In this document: one piece after another, positions 47,719 to 58,447 of the stretch | Position numbering within the stretch: the first letter of the stretch is position 1 | Layout of the letters: every line of letters begins with the position of its first letter | Notes under the pieces: model-generated | Seen by the model: the letters and a program-made list of their open reading frames with translations, nothing else | The model's database searches: none | What the model was told of the DNA's origin: nothing | Made by a program: the position numbers and the translations under genes | NCBI GenBank assembly: GCA_037893245.1 | Contig: JBAIAA010000411.1 | Coordinates: 49,731-113,730 of the forward strand | From: Crossaster papposus | Lineage: Eukaryota > Echinodermata > Asteroidea > Velatida > Solasteridae | DNA length: 64,000 bases | Direction of reading: 5' to 3'

Positions 47719-47947
47719 GGGCTTTAACAAAGAAATCCTCTCGCGGCTTCTTACGGGATCCGATGTCGGAAACTTGAGCGCTGCATTAATAAGAAGAGAG
47801 AGTGAGAGCTAGTTCCTATGGTGATACTTTTGAGAGTGGAATTGTAACGTCGAGGTACGCTTTAAGGGTGAGGAAGAGAAGGAAAAAAGCTCACTAAGGG
47901 CTCGCTTGAATAATTGCCCGATTAAATTGGCAGTACGAAAACAAGCA

Positions 47948-48398
47948 GGGGGACTGTTTCATGGAGCTGCTACGCACACACATTTGCTTAGAATGCGTCC
48001 AGAAGACGATCAGAGCATACTGATCGGAACGTCCGATCTTCTGAACTTACAGGTTCGTTTCAGAACCACACATCTTTCGAAAAAGAGATTTCCACATGGT
48101 GTCTCCGCAAACCTTTACTACCGGTAGATCAAAGTAAAACAGGTTACCAGCCAAATGTTCATGTGCTTTTTTTTATGCTAAGCAAAAACCAGCTGAATGC
48201 CAGTCACAAACAATATATACTGTATTATACTGTACATCACCTGAAAATTTGTTTAGGCCCAAATAACTACCTTTTTCGACCTACACTGTACATGTACTGT
48301 ACATGTACATGTACCTACCCTATTTTTGAAAAGCTTGTAATCGGAAGCAGAACTATTTTTGTCTGGCCTTTAATAGCAGCTCCATGAAATTGGCCCAT
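47948..48398. repeat. Family G element with inserted DNA
   Basis: The left end is degenerate (CTGTTTCATGGAGCTGC) and the right end is AGCTCCATGAAATTGGCCC. The interior has TTTGCTTAGAATG, AACAGGTTACCAGCCAAATG and ATGCTAAGCAAAAACCAGCTG. At about 450 bp it is some 200 bp longer than copies 1 and 2. The extra part (about 47995-48130) contains a small CAGAAGACGATC/GATCTTCTG hairpin. Confidence 0.65.
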
Positions 48399-48974
48399 GG
48401 TTTGGTTTCCCAGTAAGTAAACAAAGGAAGTAAGAAGACAACAATTATAACAGATGTTCACCTTATTCGATAAAAAACTAACAGGAACAAATTATTACGA
48501 TAAAAAAATATTTAAAAAAAATAAAATTACATCGAGCCAGCGCTCTAGTAATTTAATACAGCTCTATATGGCCCAGACGTATCCGAACACTAGACTGATA
48601 AATGTCTGCCCAAACTGGGCAAAGATATACAGGTACATGTGTATGTATGTACCGGTACATACACAACACTAAAAAGAAATCCATCTGTACCAAAATTACG
48701 TATGCCAACCAGGTATTAAACAAGACAGTACCCCCAGGCTACACCAACTTGCACTCAATTCACATCATCCAAAACAAAACAAAAAACAAAACAAAACCAT
48801 ACTTTGCTTGTTTGTTTTTCCTCCTGAAAAAAAAAAAAAAAAAAAAAAAAAAAACCGAGAGAAAGAATTATTTACCACCTGGTTCAAAAGGACAGTTGTA
48901 AATAACAAACAAAACTACTTCCCCTGGCCGGAGTGAAGCGAGCCAATCTCCCCCTTCTTTTTCAAAATCCCTAC
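48399..48974. other. Non-coding stretch
   Basis: No gene is seen. An A-rich run of about 28 nt lies at 48826-48854, preceded by AAAAC repeats. Confidence 0.4.
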
Positions 48975-49230
48975 CCCCTAACTCTAGCTTGAGAGGTAAT
49001 GGACCGCTGGCCCAGTTGCATCCATTAGACTTGCTAATGGCACGATCAGGCGCTTTACAGTTTCATCTCTCCTGACAGACTTTAATACTAAAAGGAGAAA
49101 GGAGGAAAGACTAGAGGTAAAGGGGTAAGGGGAGAGACAGAGATAGAGAGAGATTTGCTTCTCTGAAATATTGTGCTGAGGCAGACCGCCGAAATCCCCA
49201 GAAGCGATGCCCTGTTCTCTCAACTCTTTT
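48975..49230. promoter_or_regulatory. Candidate cis-regulatory block with paired homeodomain sites
   Basis: CCATTAG (49022-49028) and CTAATGG (49034-49040) form a perfect inverted pair of homeodomain cores separated by 5 nt. The surroundings are complex, from GAGGTAATGGACCGCTGGCC to CACGATCAGGCGC. A purine-rich run follows. No exon was recognised. The assignment rests on motif arrangement only. Confidence 0.22.
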
Positions 49231-49630
49231 GCCCTTTCGTTCTCAATCTCGTTCTTTCTCTCCCTATCACTTTCCTGAGACGATGCTGAAAGTCAAATTC
49301 AAAGCCTGCCTTGTTTTGTTTTTTTATCTCCCGTACAAGCCTTCATCTTCAACTCGCAGGTTCTCTATTTCAGATCTGGGTGTTTATCAAAGAGAGTGTG
49401 GCATCTACGATAATGTGAATTAGCTCTGTGAATTTCAAATGCGGAGAGCCCGGTGAATTTTAGATTGCCGCCCTGTGAATTTCAATCTCGGGGTTGTGTT
49501 TGCGTCACTGAATTCTTGCATTCGATCTATCGCAGAAAATGTGTTTGTCTACAGTAATGCAGAATCACGCGCATCGTGTACAGTGCATAGATGCGCATGC
49601 AACATACTGGTGCCATACACGTGCAGTGGA

Positions 49631-49770
49631 GTGCCCTGGCCTCGTGGTCTGGAGCATTGAATTTGTAATCTGTAGATAAAGCTACAGGTTGTGGGTTCGA
49701 GTCCAGACTGGGACTATGGTACATGTACATGTACGTGTGCCCTCGGGCAAGGCACTTTATCACTCATTGC
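49631..49770 (+). mobile_element. tRNA-derived SINE
   Basis: The A box TGGCCTCGTGG (49637-49647) and perfect B box GGTTCGAGTCC (49694-49704) are 47 nt apart, as in a tRNA-derived RNA polymerase III promoter. A non-tRNA body follows, with GTGCCCTCGGGCAAGGCACTTTATC (49737-49761), a conserved tail motif of several invertebrate SINEs. The cloverleaf itself is degenerate. ACATGTACATGTAC is present between head and tail. The 3' end abuts a family B end fragment. Confidence 0.85.
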
Positions 49771-49773
49771 TTC

Positions 49774-49833
49774 TCTCCGTTTTGCATCCGGCATAAAACT
49801 CTGCGTGTATACACGGCACCCGACGCGAACTGG
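49774..49833 (-). repeat. Family B right-end fragment
   Basis: TCCGTTTTGCATCCGGC, then AAACTCTGCGTGTATA and CCCGACGCGAACTGG, is followed by TTAA (49834-49837). It matches the last 60 bp of the copy at 32515-32760. The rest of that element is absent and is replaced by the SINE. Confidence 0.78.
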
Positions 49834-49837
49834 TTAA

Positions 49838-52070
49838 TGAGCAGAAATACTAACATTTGCATAGACGGACTGCTTTTAGTGCAGTGACATCTACTGAACA
49901 GATGTCCGCAATCCTATCGTCTGTTGACCTACATTTTTTGTGTATTTCGGAAGGAGGCCGGCTTCAAAAGCTGGGAAGGGAGGAAGCCATAATAATGAAA
50001 TCAAGATGCCCGGGGGGATTTCAATTTAGCATCTTTCCCCCCTGTACATTCCCGCAAAAGTCAACATTGGATATTAATTTGTTTGTTAGCCCGGCAAACC
50101 AATAGAAGAACGATACATGTACTATGGAATGCGTATTTTGGACACTAACAACAAAGAGTACGATGTCAGCTTCAAAATGCAAAATCCTTGAGAATGTGGA
50201 TGTGGTCGGGGGAAAACAAAATTGAAAGATTTGTGAAATTCACAAAAGCACCACCTCAAATTTGGTATAAAATTATAGGGGACAACAAGTTTTAAAAAAA
50301 TTACATGTTTTTTGTATAAATTAAAAACAAAATTGATTCTGAATTTCAAGTGGGGTAGTAATTTTGGCACATTGGTTTTTTGTGTGCAAAATTATTATCT
50401 GGCTTTGTGAACTAAAAAAAAAAAATCAGAAAGTCACAAAAAACCGGTTTGTGATGAAGAGAAACCCACAGAAAACCAGCTGAATATTTGAATCAATAAA
50501 CATGTAGCAGGCCCCATTTTGTTGTCCTTCGTTCGATCAACCGACATCTATTAAATGTGGCATAAAAATGCGTCAGCTGCGCATCTGTTGAACCCGTTTG
50601 TGCTTTCTGGGTTGAATTTGTTTGGAGCAATGAAACGTCCGGGGTTGGAGAATTTTCATGCCTGTCCGGTTTCGGGAGATCTCAAAACCGGCAATTAGGT
50701 TTATACTCGATACCGGAAAGGTCATTTTTTTATTTTGGATTTTTTTTTTCCAGCTGGATTTATACCTCGGGCGCTGAAACTGTGAACGCCTTGTAATAAT
50801 TAAATAGACGGACATTTCGAGTTCACTTTAACTTTGGTGCATAGCCAAATTGGGGCATGTTTGTGTACATGTCATTGGATATGTTCAGGTACCCAACAAC
50901 TTGGTGTAAGAGTTGGACCAAGTTGAATTGAGCAGAAAGGTCATACGAGTCACAGTTCGACTCTGTTGGATTCAGCAGGCAAGTCCTGGAAAAACCATTG
51001 GAAGTTCGGGTGGTAAAAAAAAACACACACAAAAAATGACCAAGTTCGGACTTTCTTTTGTGAACCGATGTAATCCCCGTTGGAATCGCTACGTAGACAG
51101 AACATCGACCCAGAAAAACAGAGAGAGTGGAGAACGCGCAAACATCATTAAGTAGGAATCGGAAGGAAAAACAAATGGAAAGGAAAAATAAAGGACAGGA
51201 AATACTGCAACTCAAGTCAACGAACTGGATTTGAATTTCAAACTACACAACCCACCCCCCTAAAAAAAAAAATATTTTAAAAAAAAAAATAACAAAATAA
51301 AAAGGGGGGGAAAACAAAGATATACATACTTAACAACTGGTGAATTATTTTCTTTTGATCTTTGCTAGAGCTTGTATAAATATTGATGAAACTTGCAACA
51401 GAGGGGGGGAGGGAGAGTTAAAGTCACCTGGACAAGGAAATATCCAGCCCGGAGAAGTTTGTTTTGCTTCCATTTGAAACTTGTTGAGTAGATGAAACGC
51501 AAATAGCAGAGACATGCATATGAATATATTCAGTCAATTTTCCTCCGAGTGCGTCTAAAATAGTCGAATGCAAAGGTGGCAGATGAATTAATCGGAAAAG
51601 AAATTGTAAAGTGGGGGGGGGGGGGGGGGGGGGAGAGAGTCCACTGGACACTCTTCTTGCAAAGTCGCTTCCTGGATATTTCCCCTGGCGCTCAAAAGAG
51701 ACTGAAATACCCATTAAAGATGCCCAAACAAAATTGGGTTTCAGGAAACTCGATCCAGAATATGAACCTCTGGGAACATTTATATTATTTTTTTTGTATT
51801 TAAAAAAAGATAAAAAAATATTTTGTGCATCTTCGGGGAGGTTGAAAAGTTGTACTGATGGTCACCAACACAGTTAAAAAGTGGGTCAGAGCAGAGGTAC
51901 ATGTACGTAGGAGATATGTGTGCACTATTTTACGAAACACACTGGTGAAAAAATACAAATTTCTCTAGGTTGCCAACAACACAAGAAACCACTGAATTAT
52001 TATGAATTATACTTACTGGCTGTAAGCAAACAATAGTCTCAAGAATCGTGTGAAATCATGCCACCTGAAG
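49838..52070. other. Non-coding stretch
   Basis: No gene is recognised. The stretch holds A/T tracts, a G22 run (51612-51633) and several 60-130 codon frames with no known domain. Confidence 0.45.
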
Positions 52071-52288
52071 GAGCCAATTTCACAAAGCTGCTAAAGCACA
52101 ACAATTTGCTTAGCACCAAAAAGTATTGCTCAGTAAAGACCGGGTGTTTTTAATGCTAAGCAAAAACCAGCTGATTTATAAGTCACAAATAATATACTGT
52201 ACATGTACATGTATTGGTCTGTAACACTGTTTTTGCCCCCCAAAAATGTTCACAGCTAAGCAAATTTTTGTTCCTTGAAATTGGCCCC
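52071..52288. repeat. Family G inverted-repeat element, copy 5
   Basis: Starts GAGCCAATTTCACAAAGCTGC and ends TTCCTTGAAATTGGCCC. It shares AGCACAACAATTTGCTTAGCA and ATGCTAAGCAAAAACCAGCTG with the other copies. It is shorter (218 bp) with part of the right arm lost. It contains TACTGTACATGTACATGTA. Confidence 0.7.
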
Positions 52289-52602
52289 TGGTTTGCTGTG
52301 GGTTTTCATGAAAAGTGACATTTTTGCATCAAATTTCCAATCATTGCCGGCCAACTATCGTTGAAAAAAACTTGATTTTTTTCCTTTAAAATACTGTCCC
52401 CACTTATTTAGTTTGCTTACAAATTTTGGTTGCTTGCAATTGGTTACACATTTGACGCACACCAAGCAAGTTTGTTTTCGACGGACTTGGCCCAAGTAAA
52501 ACATACGATGTACGTACATTATTTCGCACAGTGCTATCAGATCTTAGAAATAAACTTTCCAATTCACATGTGGTGTGAAATCATCCGGCACTTCCTGTTT
52601 AA

Positions 52603-52805
52603 AGGTACTATATGATACACCGTCCGGCGATCGTGAATTTGGTTTTATAAAATTTAATTTCTCGAAACAATTACAGGATATCTAGCGCAATCCTTTTGCC
52701 GGATGCCTACAATCATTATTTACTTTAAAATAAGTATGATATTTCCTAATAATTCGGTAGTAATTTATTTTCGATATCTGCAAATGGTGTACATGTATCT
52801 TACCT
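52603..52805 (+). mobile_element. Family A MITE, internally deleted
   Basis: The left end AGGTACTATATGATACACC jumps directly to the CGTCCGGCGATCGTGAATTT block, so about 200 bp of the consensus is missing. The right end is intact apart from an added CATGTA (GGTGTACATGTATCTTACCT). TTAA flanks both sides (52599-52602 and 52806-52809). The right TTAA is shared with the palindromic family D element. Confidence 0.87.
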
Positions 52806-52809
52806 TTAA

Positions 52810-53290
52810 AGGATCACAGAAATAGAAAAATAAAAATTACTTATATGATATAAAACATAGGTTACAGTATTAATACACCCAATACAAACAATTGTGTGTG
52901 ATTTTATGGTTATTTGAGCCATTACAAATTTCAAATTTCTCTTCGATGGCCCCGCCCAGAAAAATTCCCCCTTTGACAGAATGCCTGGATGTCGAAGTCG
53001 TGACGTCACGTAAAGAATAGCTTTCTTCGCGATTGATTGCGATCGCGTGGTTACGTACATGATGTACGCATGCGATCGCGATCAATCGCGAAGAAAGCTA
53101 TTCTTTACGTGACGTCACGACTTCGACAGGAGGAATTTTTCTGGGCGGGGCGATCGAAGAGAAATTTGAAATTTGTAATGGCTCAAATAACCCTAAAATC
53201 ACACACAATTTTTTTTATTGGGTGTATTGATACTGTAACCTATGTTTTATATCATATAAGTACTTTTTATTTTTCTATTTCTGTAATCCT
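52810..53290. mobile_element. Family D long-palindrome TTAA element
   Basis: Inverted ends AGGATCACAGAAATAG and CTATTTCTGTAATCCT are flanked by TTAA on both sides (52806-52809 and 53291-53294). The arms are about 220-240 bp and about 95 per cent identical over their length. Only about 20 nt of unpaired centre remains, between inverted CGATCGCG words near 53041-53075. Each arm carries GTGACGTCACG (a palindromic CRE word). The left arm has about 20 extra nt (AGAATGCCTGGATG region). The mirrored open frames are arm sequence, not genes. Confidence 0.93.
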
Positions 53291-53484
53291 TTAATGCCCG
53301 GTACAAACAATGATAGGGGACTGAACATTGATAAAAAGTGCTGTGACCTTTACAGCACTTTTTAGGGGGTAAGAATAGAAACTTTGGATGCCTTTGAAGT
53401 TTGAATACCCGAGTGCAATGGAGGGGCAATGTTGCATGTCAAAAAACTGAATCGGCCTAGAAAAAAACCATACATTTGGCTTAA

Positions 53485-53715
53485 AGGTATATGTAGGATA
53501 CACCATTTGCAGATATCAAATTTGTTTACTACCGAATTATTAAGAAATTTTCTACTTGTTTGAAAGTAAATAATGATTCTACATGTAGGCGTCCAGCAAA
53601 ATGGTTACGCTAGATATCCTGTAATTTTAAACAAAACAGTCATGGTCGCCAAATGGCGATTGCGTAAATACAAAAAAACAAAAAGAACAACTGCCCCATG
53701 CTGGTCGAAAACGAA
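53485..53715 (-). mobile_element. Family A MITE, truncated
   Basis: Starts AGGTATATGTAGGATACACC directly after TTAA (53481-53484). It keeps the main blocks to GGCGATTGCGTAAAT and CTGGTCGAAAACGAA, then diverges near 53715. It shows two TA-centred additions: TATGTA at 53489 and CATGTA in GATTCTACATGTAGGCG (53580-53588). Confidence 0.83.
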
Positions 53716-55130
53716 TATATGGTACAAAGTATATTATGATGTTCAATCATTTGTGTGCAAAAATATCAACAGTCTAATAAAGCCATATACGCCACACTGA
53801 ATAAAGCCACATGTACGTACTAATAACACATTCAAAGAACTGAAGCTACCTGTACAGTACCATACAAGTACAAGACATAAGACATAGGGAAACTGTAATA
53901 ATCTGCTCGCAAAGCATCAGTTAAAATCTTACAAATACCAATTACGCAAACACGTTAAGGGGGAAACAACGATGTATCATACTCTGCCTTACCATCCAGA
54001 TATTTTCAAAAAGGTACTAGTACACAAAGATCCATACATGTAAAAAGGCAAAAATTCAAATTTATCATTATAATAGAATTCATTGTAGAACTTAATTCTG
54101 TAAGTACCGTACTTACTTCATGCAGAGATACTGTAGGGAGTGCCTACTGTAGCTCTATGAGTATGAGTACTCCGTTTCCCACATAAATCTCTGTTCAGTC
54201 AATACAGGTGTACTGTCTTTTTAGTTTGGGGGCTCATGTTAAACCACACAGTTCAGTCAGCAAACTACATTGTACATGTGCCACATGTAGTTGAACATTA
54301 CTACTGCATGCACCCTAATGTAGCTGAACCTTGAAATAGCTCCCTCCCAATCAAGGTCGGCACCATGAGGCTGCTATCATGATAAACACACCTAGCACAG
54401 CACCACCATAGCTGTCTGGGTTCATTATCAGTGCAGCTAAATAAAAAAGTCAGTCTGCCCTTGAGACTAGACTGTACAGTATGTAATTGGCAGCAGAATG
54501 GAATTTGTTATCCCATTGAAGAAAATACATCAATTGAACAGGTCATGGGTTGGGGGGGGGGGGGGGGGGAGGGGGTTAAGGAAGAGAATGGAGTAGAGGT
54601 GTTGGCATTAGGCACCTGTGAAAATACTTATGATACAGGCATTGCATCATTCATAAGTACAAAGTTTACAATTATTTCTTGATAAAAAAAATCGTTCACT
54701 GTCTATAAATGTTTTATAAAACAATGTATTCACTTGTCTTTGTTTTTGGACCCCCCCCCCCCCCCCCCCCCCACCACTCCTCCCACCTCCCACACACGAT
54801 TTATTTTGTATTGTTAACCAGCTTACACAAAACAATCTGAGAATTTGGATACTGTTGGGGTTTCCCCTATCAATTTCCATGCAACACCAGTAGCACTGAA
54901 ATTCATGAACATAAATTGCCCTACTTACATGTACTGGTACATGTAGGCTCACCATGTGTAACAAGCCAACACTAGTACCAGTATAAGGAGAGGGAAAAAA
55001 AGCCAGGCAGTGCACAGTAATGTGCAGAATACTAGGTTAATTTATGGAAAGCATGTGCTTCAAGCTTTACCACTGATTCAACACATGGCACCTCTGTGTC
55101 TATGCATGTTGTATAGGGTACATTTTACAG
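53716..55130. other. Non-coding stretch
   Basis: No gene is seen. G and C runs lie at 54553-54569 and 54751-54772. The stretch is AT-rich with scattered ACATGTA words. Confidence 0.45.
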
Positions 55131-55134
55131 TTAA

Positions 55135-55526
55135 AGGTAGGATACACCATTGGTAATTGCTTGAATTATCATGAATGGGTGGATTTGGGGGGTTGTATTT
55201 TATAGTAAATATTGTTTAACTGACCTGTCCGAAGTTTTACAATCATGGATGGCGAGAAAAGCACGAAAAACAGCGTTTGTTTTCAACTGGCGTCGAGCAG
55301 TTAATTTTTATGTTTTTTGTGGGGTTTTTCGCAATCGCCGTCCGGCAATCGCGAATTTTTCTTTATAAAATTAAATTTTTCAGAATATTTACAGGATATC
55401 TAGCGCAATCATTTTGCTACCGTACCGTAGATGCCTAGAATCATTATTTACTTTCAAATGAGTAAGATATTTCTTAATAATTTGGTAGTAAATAGTTTTA
55501 ATATCTGCAAATGGTGTATCCTACCT
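55135..55526 (+). mobile_element. Family A MITE, best-preserved full copy
   Basis: A 392-bp copy with ends AGGTAGGATACACCA and TGGTGTATCCTACCT and perfect TTAA flanks (55131-55134 and 55527-55530). All internal blocks are present, so it serves as the family reference. The only notable addition is TACCGTACCGTA replacing the TGG of GCTGGATGCC (55418-55430), which looks like two successive TA-centred additions. Confidence 0.92.
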
Positions 55527-55530
55527 TTAA

Positions 55531-55740
55531 AGGGGTAATTCACATTTTGCAGATATCCCAATACAAAATACTGTTGAAAACCTTACTTGTTATGAAGATA
55601 TTTATGATTCTAAACTCCTCGTGAAATTATTTTGTCTGGCATATGCAGTGTCATTTTGAAGAAAAGAATGCCGTTTACCAAATGTGCATCTCAGTCTCTC
55701 AGAGACACGTACATTTTGATTTTGTTAGGAAGTTTCTGCA
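55531..55740 (+). repeat. Possible family F element, left end only
   Basis: Immediately after the TTAA shared with family A, AGGGGTAATTCACATTTTGC is followed by AGATATCCCAATAC. It begins like the family A end (AGGTAGGATACACCATTTGCAGATATCG) but is clearly different. It may be the left end of a related TTAA family. No matching right end was found, so the 3' limit is arbitrary. Confidence 0.35.
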
Positions 55741-58032
55741 AATATTAAAGTGCATGCAAATGTCCTAAAGACGCGCAGCGTAGCGTGACCCACGCGTAGC
55801 TGCAATCCGCTGGCTGAGAACGCACCCTTAACGCAGATATTGTGGTCGTAATCAAAATTGTGACTCGACAAATTTTGAATTAAAATCAAAATTGTAGAAT
55901 ATTGGTTTCCGGGAATATATGCAGCCTTCATAGAGCTAAAAACTTCATCAGGTTGTTTGTCAAGCAAGCACTTTTGCTGCTTCGAACAATTAAAAAAATA
56001 ACCTTGTTTTTAAGGTGAATGCCATTTATACTGAGGAAAACAAACAAAAGCAAAGCAAGATACCCTTAGCATGTGGTCTAGAGCAAACAACATATCAGGT
56101 ATTGGTCTGGTAACAATAGAATGCTCAAACAAGATTAAGATAAAAAGCCCTTAATCCATGGAACAAAAGGACTGCTCTTTCCAGACAGGTGTTTTAGGTG
56201 CTGCTGGTAATATTTTAGGGCTAATGGTTTTGGGGGCTTGTGGGAAAGTATTAATGGAGCATCAAAAGCTCAATATATCGGTAGGATACGATTTTTATAT
56301 TATAGTTGCGGGCCATTTTTGATTGATCCTGAACATGTGTTTCGGATCAATGTAAAAACAATATCAATAGATTGATTAGGAAAGTGGGCAGTGATGACAT
56401 TAAAGGGGATTAAATAAAATCAGTACTCGGACAAAACAATGTATTGATGATGGCGTATTTACCAATGAACAGATGTCAACCCCCCCCCCCCCCCCCCCCC
56501 CCCTCCCCCTAAAACAAATAATAATAATAATAAAATAAACTGATGATATACTCAAAATAGTAATATACAATTTTGTATATTCAGTTACATGTACCGGTAT
56601 ATATACATGTATTGCCCAAATGGTATTAATTTTATTTTTAATTCAATCTCTTGTTTATTTTGATATGTACATTGTAAATTCTTTGCACGGATTTCATTTA
56701 TTAATCTTTGCTCTTGTTTACAGTCCAATGCACTTCAATAGTGGGCTCCCTCCCTCTTGTTTTTTACATGGCACTCCAAAGCATTTAGTAACTACAGAAG
56801 CGCCATTCACTGTACATGCAAAGAATCCTTCAATGCACTGCAGCCGGAGTGATTTAGCATGTAGCACTGACTTGCAGCAAAGAACTCTCATAGAGGAAGG
56901 GTTAATTAAAATACAAATGTTTCTAATGGGTGGGAGGGAAGGGGTTGGGGACACACTTATTTCTCGATAAATTATTCACAACAATTGATGCCTGACGAAT
57001 GTGCTGTGATTGGAAATGACAGTGTTGAAATCTAAAGCAAAGAGCCCTACCTGAACTTAGGATGGATTTAACTTGGGGTAAGCTACTGTCGATCACTTGT
57101 CATCAAGTTAACGGTAGAGTGTTCAGAACACCTGCAGAAAGGGAAAAAAACATTACGGAAACAATTTAGAATTTTTGTTTTCCTCTTAAACTGAATAAAT
57201 TCAAATCCACTGTTCCACAGTGCTTAAAACTCATGGGCTAACGGTACATCTGAAGAAAAATTTGAATTGTAGAATTGGCAGAGGCGAGGCTAGGAGAAAA
57301 AAGAAAACACTACAAAAGAAACGGACAGAGTTCGTACAAATGTAGGTCTTGTTGGGGGGGACAGGAGTTCGTACAAATGTAGGTCTTGTTGGGGGGGGGG
57401 GGGGGGGGGAGGGGTGAGAAGAGTGGGGCAGGTGGGGAGTGGGGCAGGTGGGGAGTTGGGGGTGGGGGTGTAAAACGATGGGGGTCTAAAAGGTCACTTG
57501 GTCTGGGAGATGACATTTTGAGTAAATCTCTTTGCAGATCCCCAGGAAATATTGCAAAGGTCACCGACTCAATTTGTTTTCCCTTCCTGTTCCTTTTTAT
57601 CGCCCTCTTAAAAGTTCACGTCTGTAAGATTGGATATTCTAATTAAACATGGGTGGAGTTAGGGGAAGGCAAGTATTGACGGCTGTCAGTCGATACACGC
57701 TTCAAGTGTTTTCATGCTCAGGGGGTTAAAAACAAAACAATATACACCACACTGACAAAAAAACAGTATAACATGTGTACATTTAATATATTTCCACATG
57801 CAAAGTTAAAATTTGGAAAAGAAAGTGAAAACCTGTCCAATCACATTGTCCTTGTTAAAAGAGCCTTTTCATAGACAAAAAATTGATATTAATTAATTAC
57901 CCCTAATCTTTCCAAATCCTCCAAGATCAATATGATTTTGCACACACCCTAGGGAGTTAGAGGTACATGTAACTTACTTAAAGATTTTCGTAAATAACTG
58001 GATGAAAAACAAACAAATTGAAATATTTTTAA
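55741..58032. other. Non-coding stretch
   Basis: No gene is recognised. The stretch holds a C24 run (56480-56503) and a 36-bp tandem duplication (57325-57360 and 57361-57397, unit ACAGAGTTCGTACAAATGTA). A G17 run and a GGGTGGGG block follow. The 116-codon frame at 56620 has no domain. Confidence 0.45.
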
Positions 58033-58133
58033 AGGCAGGATACACCATTGACACTTGAATTACCATTAATAGGTGGATTCGCGGGGTTGTACATGTATTT
58101 TACAGTAAATATAACTGACCTGTTACAATCATG
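58033..58133 (+). mobile_element. Family A MITE, left part, ending in a minisatellite
   Basis: The left end AGGCAGGATACACCATTG follows TTAA (58029-58032). Blocks run to CTGACCTGTTACAATCATGAA, with CATGTA added at TTGTACATGTATTTTA (58090-58098). Where the family would continue with TTTTCAACCGGCGTCG, this copy passes directly into 16-bp tandem repeats with a similar sequence. Confidence 0.8.
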
Positions 58134-58447
58134 AATTCGAGTTCAACCTGGGTCGAGGTTCAACCCAGGTCGCGTTCAACCCAGGTCGCGTTCAACCCGG
58201 ATCGCGTTCAACCCGGATCGCGTTCAACCGGATCGCGTTCAACCCGGATCGCGTTCCAACCGGGTCACGTTCCAACCGGGTCACGTTTAAACCGGGTCAC
58301 GTTTAACCCGAGTCGCGTTTAACCCGAGTCGCGTTTAACCCGGGTCGCGTTCACCCGAGTCGCGTTCAACCCGAGTCGCGTTTAACCCGGGTCGAGGTCA
58401 TTCCAGGTCGCAGTCAACACGAGTTGCGTTCAAGCCGGTTTCGAGTT
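58134..58447 (+). repeat. 16-bp minisatellite, about 19 units
   Basis: Units of the form GTTCAACCCGGGTCGC, with 15- and 17-bp variants and base changes that are shared by neighbouring units (for example GGATCGC in a run, then GGGTCAC, then CGAGTCGC). This indicates stepwise local duplication. The unit resembles the family A block TTTTCAACCGGCGTCG. The short RS-rich open frame is repeat read-through. Confidence 0.93.
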
